Shown: positions 1 to 9,162, counted from the stretch's first letter. The stretch is DNA of 64,000 nucleotides from Xanthomonas sp. (GCF_017163755.1 NZ_JAFIWC010000029.1:1-64000), one strand, 5' to 3'. The notes: a model not told the origin generated them from the sequence alone. Program-made: numbers and translations.

Positions 1-160
1 AGAAGGAACAGCCGCGGCGTGCCTTAGCCCCTCTCCCACCGGGAGAGGGGTTGGGGTGAGGGTACGGCGCAAAAGCGACTCGCTGAGCTGAGTGCACGAG
101 GCTTCGCCCGTACCCTCATCCGGCCCTACGGGCCACCTCCTCCCGATGGGAGAAGGAACG
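1..160. repeat. Xanthomonas-type intergenic repeat, two hairpin units
   Basis: The first 160 bases contain two related hairpin units in inverted arrangement. The arm TGAGGGTACG (57-66) is matched by CGTACCCTCA (109-118). A short hairpin CCTCTCCC-ACC-GGGAGAGG lies before the left arm, and a similar TCCCGATGGGA hairpin lies after the right arm. The string AGAAGGAAC occurs at 1-9 and again at 151-159. This looks like the dispersed palindromic repeats common between Xanthomonas genes. It is not coding, although an open frame runs from 92 into the receptor gene. The element may continue to the left of the window. Confidence 0.6.
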
Positions 161-268
161 GCGCACCGCATCTTGCAGCATGCACACCGGGCCGCAGACC
201 CACAGTCACACGCACGCAACCCAGTGTCGACACCATCACGATCCCCCACACGCAAGCGTTCACCCTTG

Positions 269-2659
269 ATGAATTTTCCGAAAAGTTTCCGTGTCCCGCG
301 GCGGACCACGCTGGCCCTGCTGCTGTCAGCAATGGTCGCCCACGTCCAAGCGGCCAGCGACGCCGAGGCTGCCGCGGCGCCCGCCGCGGCGGGCGAGCAG
401 GTCTCCACGCTGGACCAGGTGCAGGTGGTCGGCCAGGCCACCACCTACGCCAAGACCAGCGTCAGCAAGGAGATGCTCGACCGCCAGTTCGCGATGGGCA
501 GCGTCAACGACGTGCTCAACGAGCTGCCCGGCGTGGTGGTGACCGAAGCCGACGCGTTCGGCTCGTCCGACTGGGGCACGCAGATCAGCATGCGCGGCTT
601 CGTCAGCAACCGCGACACCCAGCAGATCGGCACCACCATCGATGGCCTGCCCAACGGCGGCTCGGGCTATGGCGGCGGCGCCAAGGCCAACCGCTTCATC
701 GACATGCTCGACCTGGAGACGGTGGAAGTCAGCCAGGGCACCGCCGACATCGCCTCGCGCTCGAACGAAGCGCTCGGCGGCACGCTCAACTACCTGACCG
801 GCGAGCCGCTGGACGAGCAGCGCGTGCGCCTGGCCGCCGGCATCGGCGACAACGACGCGCGCAAGTACTACGCGCGCTACGACACCGGCCTGCTCGGCAC
901 CACCAAGGCCTGGATCAGCGCCTCGCACAGCAGCAACGACGACTGGATCGACGGCAGCGGCCACACCACCCGCGACCACCTGGCCGGCAAGTTCAACAGC
1001 GACCTGGGCGCATGGAAGCTCAGCGGCTACCTGTCCTACGACGATGCCGACGAGTCCGAATACACCAGCGTCACTCCCGAGCAGTTCGCGCGCGATCCCG
1101 AGCACGACCTGCTGACCGGCACGCTGACCGGCATCCCCTACCTGGATCAGAACTACCGCTCCGGCTCGCGCGCGCTGCGCAAGAACACCTTCGGCTACCT
1201 GCGCGGCGCGTTCGACGGCGGCAACGGCTTCAAGGCCACCCTCGCCGGCTACGCGCACCGCATGGAAGGGCGCGGCGACTGGATCCCGCCGTACCTGGTG
1301 GACGTGACCGCCGACGGCGCCGGCCGCCCCGAGTCCGAATACGCAGGCGGGCGCACCGTCTACGGCGGCGGCGACCTGGGCAAGATCTACTTCGTCACCC
1401 CGTCCGGCGCGGCGGCCACGATGATCGCCGGCTGCAGCGGCAGCGCCGGCGTGCCGGCCGAATCCAGCCCGGCCTGCTACCCGGCCGGCTCCACGCCGGT
1501 GCAGTCCTACCGCCACAGCCACTACGACAACGACCGCGCCGGCTTCACCGCCGATGCCGAATGGCGCGCCGCCCTCGGCGCGATCGACAACACCGTGCGC
1601 GCCGGCGTGTGGCTGGAGAAATACCAGCGCAGCGTCACCCGCGACTGGCACCGGCTGCTCAACGTCGGCACCAACATCGCCTTCGACCACAGCCCGTACT
1701 GGGTGCAGTTCAAGGACCGCTACGACACCGACGAGCGCATGTACTACGTCGAGGACATGATGCGCTACGGCGATTTCGCCTGGCGCGTGGGTGTCAAGCA
1801 GTTCTTCGTCGACCAGACCCGCGATCGCCGCATCGGCGCCAGCGAACACGTCGAATCCGATTCGCACTCCGACCCGCTGCTGTCCGCCGGCCTGACCTGG
1901 ACCACCCCGGTCAAGGGCATGGAGGTCTTCGCCGGCTACTCGCAGAACTTCGCCGCGATTCCCTCCGGCGTGCTCGGCGAGACCGATCCGGTGGCGCTGA
2001 GCCGGGTCAAGCCGGAAACCGCCGACAACATCGAGCTGGGCCTGCGCGTCAGCCGCTGGCCGCTGACCGGCAGCGTGACCCTGTACGACATCCGCTTCGA
2101 CAACCGCATCGTCTACGTGCCGGCCAGCTTCGTCGACGGCATCGACTATCTCGGCGAGACCGACGGCGTGTACCAGAACTTCGGCGGCGTGCACGCGCGC
2201 GGCGTGGAAGCGGCGCTGGGCTACGGCTGGGACAACGGCTGGCGGATCAACGGCGCCTACACCTACAACAAGGCGACCTACCTGGGCAGCGGCGACGCCG
2301 AGCGCGACGCCGCGCTGGAGATCGACCCGGGCTCGCAGGTGATCGGGCAGCCGCGCACCACGCTGGTGGCCTCGGCTGACTGGCAGGGCCAGGCCTGGGC
2401 GTTCGGCGTCTCCGGGCGCTACCTCGGCAAGCGCTACCTAGATGCCTCCAACACGCGCAGCCTGGACGGGGTCACCACCTTCAACGCGCACCTGGGCCTG
2501 AGCCTGTCGGAGTTGTCGGCACAGCTCAAAGGCATGAAGCTGGACCTCAACGTCAGCAACCTCACCGACAAGCGCTACCTGGAAGGCGTGGACGGCAGCG
2601 ACAACGCGTTCATCGCCGCGCCGCGCACGGTCGGCCTGACCCTGACGCTGGATCTGTGA
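269..2659 (+). CDS. TonB-dependent outer-membrane receptor
   Basis: Outer-membrane active-transport receptor of 796 residues, energised by TonB-ExbBD. The start at 269 is preferred over the open frame beginning at 92. It gives a normal signal peptide (basic MNFPKSFRVPRRTT, then a hydrophobic stretch ending VAHVQA), and the upstream part lies in repeat DNA. A TonB-box-like QVQVVGQ is followed by a plug domain (about residues 60-190, with LPGVVV and ISMRGF) and then a beta-barrel. A Cys pair about 15 residues apart (near 394 and 408) sits in a probable extracellular loop. The protein ends in LTLTLDL, without the terminal aromatic residue typical of outer-membrane barrels. The phospholipase C gene starts 90 bp downstream on the same strand, so the pair may be one operon. 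The substrate is not identifiable from sequence. The protein is not closely similar to the three paralogous receptors elsewhere in the window. Confidence 0.88.
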   Translation: MNFPKSFRVPRRTTLALLLSAMVAHVQAASDAEAAAAPAAAGEQVSTLDQVQVVGQATTYAKTSVSKEMLDRQFAMGSVNDVLNELPGVVVTEADAFGSSDWGTQISMRGFVSNRDTQQIGTTIDGLPNGGSGYGGGAKANRFIDMLDLETVEVSQGTADIASRSNEALGGTLNYLTGEPLDEQRVRLAAGIGDNDARKYYARYDTGLLGTTKAWISASHSSNDDWIDGSGHTTRDHLAGKFNSDLGAWKLSGYLSYDDADESEYTSVTPEQFARDPEHDLLTGTLTGIPYLDQNYRSGSRALRKNTFGYLRGAFDGGNGFKATLAGYAHRMEGRGDWIPPYLVDVTADGAGRPESEYAGGRTVYGGGDLGKIYFVTPSGAAATMIAGCSGSAGVPAESSPACYPAGSTPVQSYRHSHYDNDRAGFTADAEWRAALGAIDNTVRAGVWLEKYQRSVTRDWHRLLNVGTNIAFDHSPYWVQFKDRYDTDERMYYVEDMMRYGDFAWRVGVKQFFVDQTRDRRIGASEHVESDSHSDPLLSAGLTWTTPVKGMEVFAGYSQNFAAIPSGVLGETDPVALSRVKPETADNIELGLRVSRWPLTGSVTLYDIRFDNRIVYVPASFVDGIDYLGETDGVYQNFGGVHARGVEAALGYGWDNGWRINGAYTYNKATYLGSGDAERDAALEIDPGSQVIGQPRTTLVASADWQGQAWAFGVSGRYLGKRYLDASNTRSLDGVTTFNAHLGLSLSELSAQLKGMKLDLNVSNLTDKRYLEGVDGSDNAFIAAPRTVGLTLTLDL

Positions 2660-2749
2660 CCGCGCAGCGGCCATGCTGACGCCTTCGCCGGCGGCCATCG
2701 CGCCGCCGGCGACGACACCTCGCCCCATCGCACAGCCGGTGCCCGCGCC

Positions 2750-4903
2750 ATGATCGATCTTCCCCGCCGCCGCCTGCTCCGGGCCGGCGTCGCCGGCGCG
2801 GCCGCCGCGCTGCTGCCGCCCAGCATCGCCCGCGCCGCGGCGATCGCCCCGGACGTGCGCAGCGGCACCCTGCAGGACCTGCAGCACGTGGTGATCCTGA
2901 TGCAGGAGAACCGCGCGTTCGACCACTACTTCGGCACCCTGGCCGGGGTGCGCGGCTTCGGCGACCGCTTCCCGATCCCGGCCCCGCCGCTGCCCGGCGT
3001 CGCGCCGCGCAGCGTCTGGCTGCAGCCGAGCGAGGACGGCACGCGGCTGCTGGCGCCGTTCCCGCTGCATACCGCGCGCGACTTCGGCACCATGCGCGTG
3101 GCCGGCACCCCGCATACCTGGCCCAACGCGCAGCACGCGTGGGACCACGGCCGCATGGGCCATTGGGCCGCGGCCAAGCACGACCATGCACTGGCCCACT
3201 ACGAGCGCGGCGACCTGCCGTTCCAGTTCGCGCTGGCCGAGGCCTTCACCCTGTGCGACGCGTACCACTGCGCGATCCAGGCCGGCACCAACCCCAACCG
3301 CGTGTTCCTGTGGACCGGCCACAACGATCCGCACGCGCGCGGCGGCGGCCCGGTGATCGCCAACTCGCACGACAACTTTCCCGAACTGGGCGGCCATCCC
3401 GACGACTACCGCTGGCGCAGCTACGTCGAGGCGCTGCAGCAGGCCGGCGTGTCCTGGCAGATCTACCAGGACATGGCCGACAACTTCACCGACAACCCGC
3501 TGGCCGGTTTCGCCCCGTTCCGCGCCGCCTGGCGCGGCGCGCCCGGCCACGATCCGCAGCTGCGCGAGCGCGGGGTCGGCACGCGCGGGCTGGCGCAACT
3601 GCGCCAGGACGTGCTCGCCGCGCGGCTGCCGGCGGTGAGCTTCGTCATCGCCGACGCCGCCGGCAGCGAGCATCCGGATCCGTCCAGCCCCGCCCAAGGC
3701 GCGGCCTACACCGCGCGGGTACTCGATGCGCTGACCGCCGACCCCAAGGTCTGGGCACGCACCGCGCTGCTGCTGATGTTCGACGAGAACGACGGCTTCT
3801 TCGACCACGTGCCGCCGCCGGCGCCGCCCTCGCCCGATCCCGCCGCGCGCGGCGGCTGGGCCGGCGCCTCGGCCGTGGCCACCGACGGCGAATACCACCT
3901 GCATCCGGCGCCGGGCGACGAGAAGGCCGACCTGCCCGAGCTGCGCGGCCGCCCCTACGGCCTGGGGCCGCGGGTGCCGATGTACGTGATCTCGCCGTGG
4001 AGCCGCGGCGGCTGGATCGACTCGCAGGTCTACGACCACACCTCGGTGCTGCGCCTGCTCGAGCGCCGCTTCGGCGTCGCCGCGCCCAGCCTGAGCCGGT
4101 GGCGGCGCGCGGTGTGCGGCGACCTGGTCGATGCGTTCGATTTCCGCCAGGCCGACACGCGCCCGTTCTTCGCCGCGTTGCCGGCGACCGCCGATGCGGC
4201 CGCGCGCGCCGCGGCGCTGCGCGAACACACCACCCCGCCGCTGCCGCATGCGCTCGCGCCGCCGCAGCAGGCGCGCGGCAGCCGGCCCTCGCGCGCGCTG
4301 CCGTACCGCCTGCGCACCCGCCTGCAGCACCACGCCGCGGGCGCCGAGGTGGCGCTGCAGCTGGACAATCCCGGCGCCGCGGCGGTGCTGCACGCCTACG
4401 ACCGGCTCGACCTGCACGCGATCCCGCGCCGCTACACCGTGGCCGGGACGAGGCCGCTCGAAGCACGCTGGCCGCTGCGCGAGGGCCGCTACGACCTGTG
4501 GCTGCTCGGCCCCAACGGCTTCCACCGTCACTACCAGGGGCGTGGCGACGCCGTGGCCCTGGTCGCCGACGTGGACAGCGCCGGCGACGACCCGCACGCG
4601 CTGCGCCTGCGCGTGCGCCACGACGGCGCGCAGGCGCAGCGCGTGCGGGTGCGGCCCGGTGCCTATGCCGAGGCGATGCCGACGCTGGAACTGGAGGTCG
4701 CCCCGGGCGCGGTGGCCGAACATCGCTGGCCGGCCGCGCCGAGCGCCGGCTGGTACGACCTGTGGCTGCTGCACGCCGATGGCGGCCGCCAGCGCCTGGC
4801 CGGGCGCGTGGAAACCGGCCGCCCCGGCCTGACCGATCCCGAGCTGGGCGGCGCGGCGCGGCTGTACCAGGCCGAGGTGAGCGGCGAACCGGTGCTGGAC
4901 TGA
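2750..4903 (+). CDS. Phosphocholine-type phospholipase C, Tat-exported
   Basis: 717-residue secreted phosphoesterase of the bacterial phospholipase C / AcpA family, which hydrolyses phosphatidylcholine or sphingomyelin to release phosphocholine. The N-terminus carries a Tat signal (MIDLPRRRLLRAG then a hydrophobic stretch to IARA). The catalytic domain starts at about residue 42 with VVILMQENRAFDHYFGTL and continues with TNPNRVFLWTGHNDP and FDENDGFFDHVPPPAPP, all family hallmarks for the metal and nucleophile site. The last 220 residues contain two copies of the C-terminal DUF756-type beta domain (both contain YDLWLL). The length matches the family (about 690-730). It probably reaches the medium by Tat and then type II secretion, which is inferred from the family. 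The TonB receptor upstream suggests uptake of a released product, but this is inference only. Confidence 0.9.
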   Translation: MIDLPRRRLLRAGVAGAAAALLPPSIARAAAIAPDVRSGTLQDLQHVVILMQENRAFDHYFGTLAGVRGFGDRFPIPAPPLPGVAPRSVWLQPSEDGTRLLAPFPLHTARDFGTMRVAGTPHTWPNAQHAWDHGRMGHWAAAKHDHALAHYERGDLPFQFALAEAFTLCDAYHCAIQAGTNPNRVFLWTGHNDPHARGGGPVIANSHDNFPELGGHPDDYRWRSYVEALQQAGVSWQIYQDMADNFTDNPLAGFAPFRAAWRGAPGHDPQLRERGVGTRGLAQLRQDVLAARLPAVSFVIADAAGSEHPDPSSPAQGAAYTARVLDALTADPKVWARTALLLMFDENDGFFDHVPPPAPPSPDPAARGGWAGASAVATDGEYHLHPAPGDEKADLPELRGRPYGLGPRVPMYVISPWSRGGWIDSQVYDHTSVLRLLERRFGVAAPSLSRWRRAVCGDLVDAFDFRQADTRPFFAALPATADAAARAAALREHTTPPLPHALAPPQQARGSRPSRALPYRLRTRLQHHAAGAEVALQLDNPGAAAVLHAYDRLDLHAIPRRYTVAGTRPLEARWPLREGRYDLWLLGPNGFHRHYQGRGDAVALVADVDSAGDDPHALRLRVRHDGAQAQRVRVRPGAYAEAMPTLELEVAPGAVAEHRWPAAPSAGWYDLWLLHADGGRQRLAGRVETGRPGLTDPELGGAARLYQAEVSGEPVLD

Positions 4904-4934
4904 GGCGCGGCCCCGCGCCGCGTCGTCGCCGCCC

Positions 4935-5144
4935 TCAGCGGCCGTCGGCCTCGACGATGGCCGACAGGAAGGCGAGCACGCGCTCGCCTTCGCCCTGCCC
5001 GACCATCTGCGCCGCGGTACGCCCGCCGAACGCGCGGATCGGGTCGTGCCGATACCACTCCCGCACGCGCTCGGGGCAGCGCTCCAGGCGGCCGGCGAGC
5101 GCGAGCACGCGCGAATGCAGCGCGGCGTCTGCGGCCTGGGTCAT
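4935..5144 (-). CDS. Small MbcA/ParS/Xre-like (DUF2384) protein coupled to the kinase
   Basis: 69-residue protein whose C-terminal half (WYRHDP, then AFGGRTAAQMVGQGEG, then VLAFLSAIVEA) resembles the toxin-binding domain of MbcA/ParS/Xre antitoxins (DUF2384: W-x-x-x-P, GGRTP, G-x-G, short helix). The usual N-terminal helix-turn-helix is absent or reduced. The start codon overlaps the stop of the upstream histidine kinase as ATGA, which supports this short frame being real and translationally coupled. A longer frame reaching 5393 is only the shadow of the kinase gene. No RES-domain or other toxin is visible on either side, so an antitoxin role is not supported by context. The family call rests on motif reading alone. 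Confidence 0.6.
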   Translation of the reverse strand: MTQAADAALHSRVLALAGRLERCPERVREWYRHDPIRAFGGRTAAQMVGQGEGERVLAFLSAIVEADGR

Positions 5145-6517
5145 GCCGGAGCCGCCGTGACGGACGCCGTCCGCTCGAAACGCAATTCGAAGCTCGCCCC
5201 CGCCGCGCCGGCGTCCTCGCACAACCGGATGTCCCAGCCGTGCGCATCGGCGATCTCGCGGCAGATGGCCAGGCCCAGCCCGGCGCCTTCGCTGCGCGGT
5301 CCGCGCCAGAAGCGCTTGAACAGCGAGGCCCGCTCGGCCGCGGCGACGCCCGGTCCGGTGTCGGTCACGCGCAGCGCATCGTCGCCCAGCCACAGGGTGA
5401 CCGTGGCGCCGGGCGGGGAATGCTGCAGCGCGTTCTCCAACAGGTTCTTGACCAGCACGAACAACGCGCCGGCGTCGGCCTGCAGGGCGTTCCCGGGCTC
5501 GCGTTCGAGTTGCAGCACCAGTTCGTTGCCGCGGCGCTCGGCCAGCCGCGCCAGGTAGGCGGCCGCGTCGGTGGCCACCTCGCGCGGATCGATGGCGGCG
5601 ACCCGGTAGTTGTGGCCCTCGCTGACCTCGGCCAGGTGCAGCAGCTGGTGGACCTGGCGCGCCATCAGGTCGGTATCGCGCAGCAGCATCTCGCGGTTGG
5701 AGCCGCCGCCCAGTTCGATCTCGGCGCGCAGCAGCGCGAGCGGGGTCTTCAGCTCGTGCGCCGCGGCGGCCAGGAACTCCTGCTGCACCCGGTAACCGGC
5801 TTCCAGCCGCGCCAGCGCCGCATTGAACGCCTCGATCAGCGGCTTCAGCTCGGTGGGCACGCCGTCCACGCGCAGCCGCGCCGACAGGTTGCGCGGTTCG
5901 ATATGCGCCGCGGCCTCCGAGGCGCGGCGCAACGGCCGCAGCATGCGCTCGACGGTGAAGTACACCACCGCGCAGAACACGCCCAGCGCGATCGCCATCA
6001 CGACCAGGCCTGCGCGCAGGTACAGGCGGTTCTCGTAGTCGTTGAGCGTGCTCACCATGCGGCTGCTGCGCGCCACCCGCACCGTGTAGTCCTGCCCCGC
6101 CTGGCGCACGTGCCGCGTCGCCACCCGCAACAGGATGTCCTCGCCCGGGTTGGGCAGCGAGAACTCGCGCACGTCCGGCGGCAGTCGCCGCAACACGGTG
6201 AGCGCGGTGCCTTCGGTGCTCTGCGCGGCGGTGCGCCCGGCGGCATCGGTGACCCAGTAGGCGGTGTCCTTGAGCAAGGCTTCGTAGGACAGGGCGTTGC
6301 GCGGGGTCAGGTGCACGGAGGCACCCTCCGCAGTCACCCGCAGGCCGTTGGCGACGTCGTCGGCATGCTCGGCCAACTCGCTGTCGTACAGCGACGTAAA
6401 CGCAGCGGTCAACGGAAACAGGATCGCCACCGCCACGACCGCGGCGGCCATGCCGGCCAGCGCCGCCAACATCAGCCGGAAGGTCAGGCTACGGGGCATC
6501 GGGGGCAGCAGGCGCAT
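5141..6517 (-). CDS. Membrane sensor histidine kinase, orphan
   Basis: 458-residue two-component kinase. It has a transmembrane helix at about 15-38, a periplasmic sensor segment of about 125 residues, a second transmembrane helix near 165-188, a HAMP linker, a HisKA domain with the phospho-acceptor in FLAAAAHELKTPLALL, and an HATPase domain with an N box (LVKNLLENALQHSP), G1 (DTGPG) and G2 (GAGLGLAI). All catalytic boxes are intact. No response regulator is encoded next to it: the 480 bases upstream hold no gene and the downstream partner is the small DUF2384-like protein. A second ATG six codons in (MPRSLTF) is an alternative start. The input signal is unknown. Confidence 0.88.
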   Translation of the reverse strand: MRLLPPMPRSLTFRLMLAALAGMAAAVVAVAILFPLTAAFTSLYDSELAEHADDVANGLRVTAEGASVHLTPRNALSYEALLKDTAYWVTDAAGRTAAQSTEGTALTVLRRLPPDVREFSLPNPGEDILLRVATRHVRQAGQDYTVRVARSSRMVSTLNDYENRLYLRAGLVVMAIALGVFCAVVYFTVERMLRPLRRASEAAAHIEPRNLSARLRVDGVPTELKPLIEAFNAALARLEAGYRVQQEFLAAAAHELKTPLALLRAEIELGGGSNREMLLRDTDLMARQVHQLLHLAEVSEGHNYRVAAIDPREVATDAAAYLARLAERRGNELVLQLEREPGNALQADAGALFVLVKNLLENALQHSPPGATVTLWLGDDALRVTDTGPGVAAAERASLFKRFWRGPRSEGAGLGLAICREIADAHGWDIRLCEDAGAAGASFELRFERTASVTAAPA

Positions 6518-6999
6518 GGCCGTATTCTTTCAGATCGGTGCCCGGCACGCGCATCCCGCGCACGGTCGCGTTCGATGCGCCGGCCCACCGCGCAGGCCCC
6601 CTTCGAGCGGCACGATCCCGTGCGTGCCGTTGCCCGCTCGCGCTTTTGCATTCCTCCACGACCAGGGGCGAGCGCCGAGGTGGCAGCGGCGGTCGGCACA
6701 CGAACTCGGGCTTGCGCCAAGCGGCACGGGACCCGAGCCGCTGCGTCCAGCCGCCGATGGACCGTGGCTGCCCGTCCGGACGCAGGCATCCCTCATGCCC
6801 CGGTGCCCGCGCGGGCGGCGGACACGACAGCTTGGCAGGACGCGGATGAGTGGCAGCGACGGCATGCGCTGGAGCGACCGGGCGAAGGAGAGGCCGCGAG
6901 TGTCGCGGCATTCTCCTTACGCGTCACTTACCGGCGGTGCCGCAGACCATGCGCGACGCGTCGCGCATGGCCCCGCCGGACGCGGCAGCACGCGAACGC
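6518..6999. other. Intergenic region without a recognisable gene
   Basis: 482 bases between the kinase gene and the beta-lactamase gene. All six frames are open for stretches of 60-140 codons, as expected at this GC content, but none gives a recognisable protein, signal peptide or ribosome binding site. I looked for a remnant of a response regulator upstream of the kinase and saw none. It presumably holds the kinase promoter. Confidence 0.6.
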
Positions 7000-7890
7000 T
7001 CAGCCCGCCAGGGTCTCGCGCACCGCGACCGCCACCGCCTTGAGCGCCGCGTCGCGCGCCGCGCTGTCGACCTGGGCGCCGTTGAGATAGGCGGTCAGCA
7101 GCAGCGGCGCGCGCCGGCCCGGCGGCCACACGATGGCGATGTCGTTGCGGGTGTCGGTGCCGTTGCTGCCGGTCTTGTCGCCGATCTTCCAGTCCGGCGG
7201 CAGGCCGGCGCGCAGGCAATCGTCGCCGGTGCGGTTGTCGATCAACCACCCGGTCATGCGTTGCCGCGAGGCCGGCAGCAACGCGTCGCCGAGCAGCAGC
7301 GCGCGCATGGTCGCGGCCATCGCCGCCGGGGTGGTGGTGTCGCGCGGGTCGCCCATGGCGAACTGGTTCATCGTCGGCTCGTTGCGGTCCGAGCGGGTCT
7401 GCGTGTCGCCGAGCGCGCGCAGGAAGCGCGTCAGCCCGGGCGGGTCGCCGACCAGCGGCAGCAGCAGGTTGGCCGCCGGGTTGTCGCTGAAGATCATCGT
7501 CGCCCGGCACAGCTCGACCACGCTCAGGTCGCCGCCGACATGGCGCTCGGTGACCGGCGCGTGCGACACCATGTCCGCTGCGCGGACCGGCACGCGCCGC
7601 TCCAGCGCCAGCTCCCCGCGATCGACCCGCTGCAGCACCGCCGCCGCCAATAGAAATTTGAAGGTGCTGCACATCGGGAAGCGCTCGTCCTGGCGCTGCC
7701 CGCCCAGCACCTGGCCGCTGCCGTCGAGCAGCGTCACCCCCAGTCGCCCGGCCGCGCGGCGCTCGATCTCGGCCAGCCGCTGCGACAGCGTCTGAACCCC
7801 GTCTTTCGTGGATTTCGCGCTTGCCCCGCCCGCGGCCAGCGCCGCCACCGCCAGCCCCATGCCCTGTAGGAATCGTCGTCTCGCCAGCAT
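7000..7890 (-). CDS. bla: Class A beta-lactamase
   Basis: 296-residue periplasmic serine beta-lactamase that hydrolyses penicillins and probably cephalosporins. All class A motifs are visible: S-T-F-K (Ser75, Lys78), S-D-N (135-137), the omega-loop R-N-E-P-T-M-N with general base Glu171, and K-T-G (239-241). The residue before the nucleophile is Cys, as in the L2/Xanthomonas group, but there is no second Cys after KTG, so the carbapenemase disulfide is not predicted. The start at 7890 gives a twin-arginine-type signal (MLARRRFLQG) and a GGAGG ribosome binding site 7-11 bases upstream. A start 17 codons further upstream is less likely. A divergent LysR gene lies 98 bp away, the classic inducible ampR-bla layout. 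No mobile element is near, so it looks chromosomal and intrinsic. Confidence 0.93.
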   Translation of the reverse strand: MLARRRFLQGMGLAVAALAAGGASAKSTKDGVQTLSQRLAEIERRAAGRLGVTLLDGSGQVLGGQRQDERFPMCSTFKFLLAAAVLQRVDRGELALERRVPVRAADMVSHAPVTERHVGGDLSVVELCRATMIFSDNPAANLLLPLVGDPPGLTRFLRALGDTQTRSDRNEPTMNQFAMGDPRDTTTPAAMAATMRALLLGDALLPASRQRMTGWLIDNRTGDDCLRAGLPPDWKIGDKTGSNGTDTRNDIAIVWPPGRRAPLLLTAYLNGAQVDSAARDAALKAVAVAVRETLAG

Positions 7891-7988
7891 CGTCCACCTC
7901 CGTCCGAAGCGCCGATCATGCGCAGCTTGACCGCCGGCCACCAGCGAGGTTATTCAATCGGAGTCATGAGCAGAATTGATGCCTTCCG
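7891..7988. promoter_or_regulatory. Divergent bla/ampR-like control region
   Basis: 98-bp gap between the beta-lactamase gene and the divergent LysR gene. LysR regulators bind dyads of the T-N11-A type in such gaps. A TTCA at 7953-7956 facing TGA at 7966-7968 is a candidate half-site pair, but it is weak and no clear sigma-70 boxes stand out. The assignment rests mainly on gene arrangement. Confidence 0.45.
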
Positions 7989-8867
7989 ATGATCCGCCCG
8001 CCATTGCCGTTGAACGCCCTGCGCGCCTTCGAGGCCGCCGCGCGGCACCAGAACCTGACCCGCGCGGCGGCCGAACTGTGCGTCACCCAGGCCGCGCTGA
8101 GCCACCAGATCAAGCGGCTGGAGGAACGCCTGGGCGTGGTCCTGTTCCAGCGCCTGCCGCGCGGGGTGGCACTGACCGACGAAGGCCTGCGCCTGCACCC
8201 GGTGCTGACCGAGGCCTTCGACCGCATCGCCGCGACCCTGCAGCGCTTCGCCGGCGGCCGCTACCGCGAGACGCTGAGCATCGGCGTGGTCGGCACCTAC
8301 GCCGTGGGTTGGCTGCTGCCGCGACTGGACGCCTTCCACGCCGCGCATCCGGGCATCGAACTGCGCGTGCATACCCACAACAACCGGGTCGACCTGGCCG
8401 GCGAGGGCCTGGACCTGGCGATCCGCTTCGGCGATGGCGACTGGCAGGGCCAGTGCGCCACGCCGATCCTGGACGCGGCGTTCGCGCCGGTATGCGCGCC
8501 GGCGCTGGCGCGCGCGCTGCGCACCCCGGCCGACCTGGGCGGCGTGCCGCTGCTGCGCTCCTACCGGCTGGACGAGTGGCCACGCTGGCTGCAGGCCGCC
8601 GGCGCCCCGGAGGTACTCGCCAGCGGGCCGATCTGCGATTCGTCGCTGACCCTGGCCAGCGCCGCGGCGGCGGGCGCCGGCGTAGCCTTGCTGCCACTGC
8701 CGCTGTTCGCCCAGGACCTGGATGCCGGCCGCCTGGTGTGCCCGTTCCCGGTGCGCATCGACCTTGGCCGCTACTGGCTCACCCGCCTGCGCTCGCGCGC
8801 CGAAAGCGATGCCGGGCGCCGCCTGCGCGAATGGCTGCTGGCCGAACGGCAGCGTGCGACGGATTGA
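7989..8867 (+). CDS. ampR: LysR-family regulator, AmpR-like
   Basis: 292-residue transcription regulator with an N-terminal winged helix-turn-helix (LNALRAFEAAARHQNLTRAAAELCVTQ in two adjacent parts, then LSHQIKRLEERLG) and a C-terminal effector-binding domain of the periplasmic-binding-protein fold. The start MIRPPLPLNALRAFE matches AmpR proteins, which begin just before the L-N-A-L-R-A-F-E-A-A-A-R-H signature. It is transcribed away from the class A beta-lactamase gene. By analogy with AmpR-L2 systems it should sense muropeptides and control the beta-lactamase. The ampG and ampD genes that would feed such a signal are not in this window. Confidence 0.85.
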   Translation: MIRPPLPLNALRAFEAAARHQNLTRAAAELCVTQAALSHQIKRLEERLGVVLFQRLPRGVALTDEGLRLHPVLTEAFDRIAATLQRFAGGRYRETLSIGVVGTYAVGWLLPRLDAFHAAHPGIELRVHTHNNRVDLAGEGLDLAIRFGDGDWQGQCATPILDAAFAPVCAPALARALRTPADLGGVPLLRSYRLDEWPRWLQAAGAPEVLASGPICDSSLTLASAAAAGAGVALLPLPLFAQDLDAGRLVCPFPVRIDLGRYWLTRLRSRAESDAGRRLREWLLAERQRATD

Positions 8868-9162
8868 GCGCGGCGCCGGCGCAGCCGTATCCGCAAAGCG
8901 CAGGCCGCTACGCTTGCCGGCGGCCGCGGGGCAAGGCAGGCGCCGCTAACGCCGGGGGGGGGGCCACCGCAACGGCCAAGGCATGCCGAAACATCGGCTA
9001 CTGCCATTTTCGCCGGAGCGGCCAGCCGCACGGCCGGTGCATCAGCCGATGCTCTAGCGCGATGGCGGCGGACGCCGGTACCGATACCACAGGCGCGTGT
9101 TCTACGCTGCCCCGCACACGTCGTCCGGGGCGCACGCGCCGCAGGCGCCCGCCCGCCGGCAG
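8868..9162. other. Intergenic stretch with a ten-G tract
   Basis: No gene is recognised here. It contains a run of ten G at about 8954-8963 with no overlapping reading frame that resembles a real protein, so the run is noted only as a homopolymer prone to slippage or sequencing error. Both flanking genes point toward this gap, so a terminator is expected, but no strong hairpin with a T run was seen. Confidence 0.5.

Noticed and set aside
181-268. PHO-box-like sequence before the receptor and phospholipase C genes
   Set aside because: CAGTCACA and CAGTGTCGACAC resemble half sites, but spacing and sequence do not fit a phosphate-box pair.
326-2194. Long minus-strand open frame of 622 codons opposite the first TonB receptor
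   Set aside because: The translation is Ala/Val/Gly/Asp-rich without any domain. It mirrors the codon bias of the receptor, as many antisense frames do at this GC content.
7000-8867. Acquired resistance cassette at the beta-lactamase
   Set aside because: The GC content and codon use match the neighbours, and no integrase, insertion sequence or att site is present. The ampR-bla pair looks native.
8954-8963. Ten-G run as a phase-variation switch
   Set aside because: It lies outside any supported gene and no promoter spacing can be tied to it. Sequencing error is also possible.
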